Source: Tetraselmis striata
Taxonomy: Eukaryota; Chlorophyta; Chlorodendrophyceae; Chlorodendrales; Chlorodendraceae
Length of the DNA stretch: 64,000 bases
Reading direction: 5' to 3'
Assembly (NCBI GenBank): GCA_006384855.1
Contig: VCJN01000902.1
Location: 33,867 to 97,866 of the forward strand
The translations under genes and the position numbers were made by a program. Shown in pieces: positions 59,614 to 64,000 of the stretch. The notes beneath the pieces were generated by a model, which worked only from the letters and a program-made list of their open reading frames with translations, was not told the origin of the DNA and made no database searches. Each line of letters starts with the position of its first letter. Positions within the stretch are counted from its first letter, which is position 1.

Positions 59614-60775
59614 ATGGCTACACCAAGAGAGACGCCACCTGAGGACAGCGGAAGCTTTCCGGTAGCGGCCACTGCCGGCGAAGCACAGCCGATTCCGCTC
59701 GAAGGAGGTCAAGAGGGCACGCAACCGACCCTCGCAAACATGATGAGCATGCTTCAACGACTAGCCGACCGAGTCGAGACTATGTCGACGGAGCAAGGGA
59801 AGATGCAAGAAGTAGCGCAAGCTACAACGGCGGCAACGGCGGAGATTCGCCGCTTGGACGAGTACGTGCGACAAGGCTTTAGTCATTTCGACGACCGAGT
59901 GAACCGGAGCCGAGTTGTAGAGCAGCAGATGCGAGACCAGCTTCGTTCGGCCCGAACCAGTGACATGCCTGGACTCATGCCGAGCGATGTGAAACCAGCG
60001 AAGATCGAGAAGCTATCGACTACGAATATCGACGAGCTACGGAACTGGTTTCGTCATGCACGGGGCTACCTGAAATATCACAACGTAAACCCGGAGGAAC
60101 CTCGTAGCGTGTACTGGCTGGGCATCTGGCTATTTTCACGGACATGTATCCAAGTGGTGGTACGCGCAAGTGGCGAGTACGCACGACGAAATTGGCGGCG
60201 GTTTTAACGGTATTACGCACATGGAGGCGGCACTAATCACCGAATTCTGTGGACGTACACCGGCGAAGCAAGCTCGTATCAATCTGGATCGCGCGACACA
60301 GCGGACAGTACAGAAGTACGCGAATTATTTCCGCGAACAACTACTGGAGTTACCCCATCGTCACAAGGAAGATAATGTACATGACTTCCAGCGCGGACTG
60401 AAACCCCATATTCGAAAGGAAGTTGCCCTGAAAAACCCTAAGACCCTGGCAGAAGCTGTACAGGCAGCCCTGGCTGTTGAAGCTGCGGAGCGGGAGACAG
60501 ATGTGCACCGCGAGATCCGTCGCGAGCGCCTGAACATCATGGACGACGATGGCGACGACGACGAGCAGTACTACAACAGTGCTGAGGGTGAAGCTACAGA
60601 ACAAGAAGACGACCTGTTGATGGCGCGGCGATTGACCGAGGAGGAGTGTGAGAGATTTAAGAAGGAGGGACGCTGCTTTATCTGCAGGGCGAAAGGTCAT
60701 GTTGCGTCCGCGTGCCCGAGCAAGAAGAAGAAGATTTCTGATTATCGACCCAGAAAGAACCGGCCGGGAAACTAA
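59614..60775 (+). CDS. gag: Retroelement Gag with zinc knuckle, one frameshift
   Basis: Starts MATPRETPPEDSGSFPV; a coiled-coil section follows (ANMMSMLQRLADRVETM to FSHFDDRVNRS). Near 60115 the frame must shift to give HVSKWWYAQVAST, the conserved Gag core, then AALITEFCGRTPAKQARIN, VHDFQRGLKPHIRKEVAL and an acidic segment. A CCHC zinc knuckle, CFICRAKGHVASAC, sits near the C terminus, before a Lys-rich end (stop 60773-60775). Gag forms the virus-like particle and packages the element RNA. The shift lies inside the Gag core rather than at the gag-pol border, so it looks like a mutation, not programmed frameshifting. Only 140 bases separate it from the RNase H-like frame, leaving no room for protease or RT. 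Confidence 0.72.
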
Positions 60776-60915
60776 GACGTGAGTCGGCCGCGCGCGGCGC
60801 GCGACATGGTGAAGGACTGTCCCCTAAAACGGCTCGCGAGACTACAGAAGTATAGCCCTCGTATCCTCGAACGACACTGAGGCATGATTTCCTCCACGAG
60901 GATTTCAGCGACTGG

Positions 60916-61960
60916 ATGGTACATCGCGAATTATTTCACGAGTACACGAAGAAATACGGACCCTGCGACCTGGACGGAGCTTGCGATAATGACGGCCTGA
61001 ATTCTCAAGTTTCTGGTAGTTTTTGCTGTCCGACGCGCCCATTTCAGGAACAGGATCTCGGAGAATATCGGCGTATTTGGCTAAATGCCTCGTATGACCG
61101 AATTGAAGAATTTTTGGGCCACTACCTTCGACAGAAGTTATTGCATCCGCATCTACGAGCAATTATTGTGGTCCCAAAATGGTCGCGTAAGCCGTGGTTT
61201 CGACTACTTAGAAATTTTCGTCTGGTGGATGAGTTGCCAGCGGAGACTTCTGTGTTTACGTGTCCAACGAACGATGGCATAGAAGGTGCGAGACAAGATG
61301 TTGGCCCCACTCGATGGGCGACACAGATCTACGCTGACGATGGCGCCGGCGTACGGTTTCTACCGCAGCACCTGAGAACCCCACCGAAGCCTGAGTGGAC
61401 GCACTCCAAGGTTCTAGTAACCGATGGAAGACGAGTGCTTCTGACTGTAGAAGACAGCGGACTGATTTGGTTTCCAGAAGGCAAGCGCGGCGACACGGAC
61501 GCGACGCCGGAGACAACAGCAGTACGACGATTACTCGAGCAAACTGGGTACCGGGTACAAGAGAGCAATCTACGGTACCTCGGCACTCAGCGGACGGGAG
61601 ACAACCGGTGTCCTGTATACCTGTATCGCGTTCGTCGTAATACTGTACCTACGAAGACCCCCTTTAACCGTGCACATGGACAACCTGGAAGAACTTATTG
61701 GAGGCACGAAGTACGGGTTATCTGGAGACGGAGACAGTACGCTACCCACTACGGTACGAAAGCTTCGGCGATGTGAGGGGATGCGCTTATGGTGGCAAGA
61801 GTCTGTGCTACTCCGAGGTTGTGAGGGTGAGTATTGTCTGATTACAGTCCGGCAGGGCGCCGCGCTGATATATCAGCGGGCGCAGTGCGGACGACAGGGC
61901 GCAGGCGCAGCCACTACAAGTGGTGCGCGCGCTACGCGCCTTAATGTGTGCTATGGTTGA
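60916..61960 (+). CDS. RNase H-like domain joined to a Nudix-like domain
   Basis: A single frame (60916-61776, 286 aa) with two parts. Residues about 1-115 have MVHRELFHEYTKKYGPCDLD, then FCCPTRPFQEQDL, a helix, and AIIVVPKWSRKPWFRLL. This matches the RNase H-like region of DIRS/related retroelements (LF...GP..vD..A, then VVPxW...PW). After a linker, residues about 160-250 look like a Nudix fold: SKVLVTDGRRVLLTVED, then WFPEGKRGDTDATPETTAVR and RLLEQTGYRV, the Nudix-box position. In the box RE has become RR and EE has become EQ, so metal binding may be lost. A shift near 61665 continues into the next frame (MDNLEELIGGTKYGL, stop about 61960), which fits the end of a Nudix domain. Nudix enzymes hydrolyse nucleoside diphosphate derivatives; the role here is unknown. 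No RT, protease or integrase is present. Confidence 0.6.
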
Positions 61961-62030
61961 TTAGGGTTAGTGAGGGTATAGGATATATCCTCACATTCCA
62001 CCCCGCTCTGATGAATCTGAGACAGCAGAT
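61961..62030. other. Junction between two retroelements
   Basis: Short spacer with a palindromic GGATATATCC at about 61981. No LTR repeat of 59.2-59.6 kb is visible. Confidence 0.3.
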
Positions 62031-64000
62031 TCACGGTGGAAACCTTTGCGGGTGGCTCGCCTTAGCAGCAAGGTATGCTGGTGAGGTCGAGATATGTTTA
62101 TATCGTTCAGACAGCATATAATGCTGCATCAGCGGTGAATACCGCATTGTTTCATAGGGCATCCAGTCATCTCCAGTTGCTGGAAAATTATGGAACCTTA
62201 CTTTAAACAGCAAGGCTTTGCCCTTTGCATATAGTCTGGGGTATAGTGCCAATTTACAGTGAGTCAGTGATGTCCGCAATGATTGGGTCATCAGTTCTGC
62301 GCGTCTGTCTGCCCATCAAGGCATCAGGAATGTCTGTTTGCGCAGATATAGTATCCCAGGGTCTCAGCTTTGAGACATGAAACACTGGGTGGCACTCAAG
62401 CTCAGGTGGTAATTGTATTCTGTAGGCCTGAGGGTTCACCTGTTCGATGACCTCATATGGTCCTACATATCGTTGTTTGAGCTTAGGACACTTCTGTCCT
62501 CTTATGATCATATCGTCAGTTTTTATCATTATTTTGTCACCGATCTGAAAAGTCATCGGTTGTTTATTGTTTTTGTTATGGTAATGCCTTTGGTATTCTT
62601 TGGCAATTATGATATTTTCATGCACCAAATTGTGTATATCCTGGATTTTGACAGAATGTCTATTGTAGTTTCTCTCACTCCAGTTTTGGGATTTACAATA
62701 TCGATTGGCAGCCGAGGATGGAAGCCATATATTGTCTGGAATGGAGTAAATTTTGTGGTTGACGATTCTGTGTTATTGTAATTGAACTCAGCAGGGAAAG
62801 GTAATTGACCCAATCCTGCTGGTTATTGTAGGAGAATGCTCGCAGCAACTGCTCAATTATCTTATTCAATATTTCAGTCTGACCAACAGTCTGCGGATGG
62901 TAAGCAATATTGAGGTTTAAAGTTGTGCCAAGCTGTTTGAACAGTTCTTGGAAGTATGATGATGTATATTTGACATCTCTGTCTCCTATCATACAGGTAC
63001 TGAGACCATGGAGTTTGTATATATTTTTGTTGTACAGTTGTGCCAGTTCAGGAGCCGAGATGGCTTTCTGGCATGGTATAAAGTGTGCATGCTTTGTGAA
63101 CAAATCCACACAAGTGGCAATACAGTCATAACCATCCACTGATGGTAAATTTGTGATAAAGTCAAGACTGAAATATTCCCATGGTACAGTTGGTGTTGGC
63201 AGTGATGGCTGCAAAGCCGCTGCTGGGTCCTGCGTATGCTGTTTTGTCAGCTTGCAGACTTTATAGTTTCGAATATATGATTTTATGTTTTGGTGCATGT
63301 GCGGCCAGCAAAAAATTCTTTTGATCAGGTTCTCAGTCCTGAGTATACCGTTATGGCCAGCCGTCTTAATATCGTAATGTTCTTTGATGATGCTCTTTTT
63401 GAGTTCATCATCATCATCATGGCTCAGATCATTATGGTAATTATGGTGTTCTTTGATAATATGGTTCAGATCAGTATGGTAATTATGGTGTTCTTTGATG
63501 ATATGGTTCAGATCAGTATGGTAATTATGGTGTTCTTTGATGATATGGTTCAGATCAGTATGGTAATTATGGTGTTCTTTGATGATGCTCTTTTTGAGTT
63601 CATCATCAGCAGGAATATATAGTATCATATACAGTTCAGTATGGTAATCATATCGTACTCCAGGAGATAGTTTCTCCTCGTTCAGTTTTGGATCCTGCAT
63701 ATATTTTAGTTTGATATGGTTGAGTAATTGTTTGTCCAACTGCACTGAGACAGTGGCAAGATTGAGCCATTCAGTGATGTGCTCCAGATCCTTCTCAAAG
63801 GTCTGCATATAGTATGCATCTAACGATGCCTTCAGATCTGTTAGATCTGGTAATATGTTGAGTGCATCTGCCATATTTTGAGATCCCTTTTATGTACAAT
63901 ATTAATATTGTTCATATATGGTGATATAATTTGGGACCAGCCAGCATGTTCTCTGCTGAGCTTTTCCTGGGTTGGCAGATGTCGGAGGGTTGTATGGTCA
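62031..64000 (-). pseudogene. pol: Ty3 chromovirus pol, partial and frameshifted
   Basis: Minus strand, entering from beyond 64000. In order: the RNase H end (DHTTLRHLPTQEKLSREHAG), a shift near 63880, then MADALNILPDL and the integrase. The integrase zinc region has EHYDIKTAGHNG and NYKVCKLTK, with one of the two expected Cys missing. The core carries the three acidic residues in SLDFITNLP, MIGDRDVKYTSSYF and GQTEILNK. A shift near 62815 leads to PFQTIYGFHPRLPID, another near 62630 to the GPY/F module (KQRYVGPYEVIEQ and HPVFHVSKLRPW), and a last near 62270 to a chromodomain-like end (FKVRFHNFPATGDDWMPYE), which marks it as a chromovirus. Four shifts make it inactive. The linker before the zinc region carries a 42-bp tandem duplication. 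Confidence 0.85.
63390..63570. repeat. 42-bp tandem duplication inside integrase linker
   Basis: Four successive copies of a 42-bp unit encode IIKEHHNYHTDLNH on the minus strand. The flanking phrase DDELKKSIIKEH is also duplicated on either side. Frame is preserved. Confidence 0.9.

Overview
This is nuclear DNA from a eukaryote. Genes are split by many introns with GT-AG (twice GC-AG) borders, and there are several families of retroelements and other repeats. A clathrin heavy chain, an NC2-beta histone-fold protein, an MFS sugar/polyol carrier and a protein made of EsV-1-7-like cysteine repeats suggest an alga. EsV-1-7 repeats are best known from brown algae, their viruses and other stramenopiles, so a stramenopile alga (for example a xanthophyte) is my best guess. 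That is an inference; no marker gene here settles it.

The left half (1-30 kb) holds most host genes: an MFS transporter (+, 670-4884), a secreted SGNH/GDSL hydrolase (-, 5998-7982), an 11-repeat EsV-1-7-like protein (-, 9800-12007), and clathrin heavy chain (+, 21788-29440, 13 exons, about 1691 aa). Between EsV-1-7 and clathrin lie element remnants and a possible small gene (about 19055-19694). The only clear host gene further right is NC2-beta/Dr1 (+, 40834-41408).

The middle and right (30-64 kb) are dominated by mobile DNA: a zinc-finger/Tudor-like/transposase-like gene apparently inserted into another repeat (36.6-40.0 kb), a decayed DIRS-like retroelement (44.1-46.7 kb, -), a DUF7869-type gene (48.5-50.6 kb, -), an unassigned long ORF followed by a 370-bp repeat (51.9-54.9 kb, +), an unknown multi-exon gene surrounded by a 24-bp satellite (55.8-59.2 kb, +), a retroelement whose gag is followed directly by RNase H-like and Nudix-like domains (59.2-62.0 kb, +), and a frameshifted Ty3 chromovirus running off the right edge (62.0-64.0 kb, -).

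Two genome-wide habits stand out. Long C homopolymers (12-35 nt) sit in introns, nearly always as C on the sense strand. A short dispersed repeat with the core TCTACATTTGAC recurs in introns and between genes. The most unusual items are the RNase H plus Nudix-like reading frame, the Cys4 variant of the EsV-1-7 repeat, and the satellite shared by three arrays around element genes.
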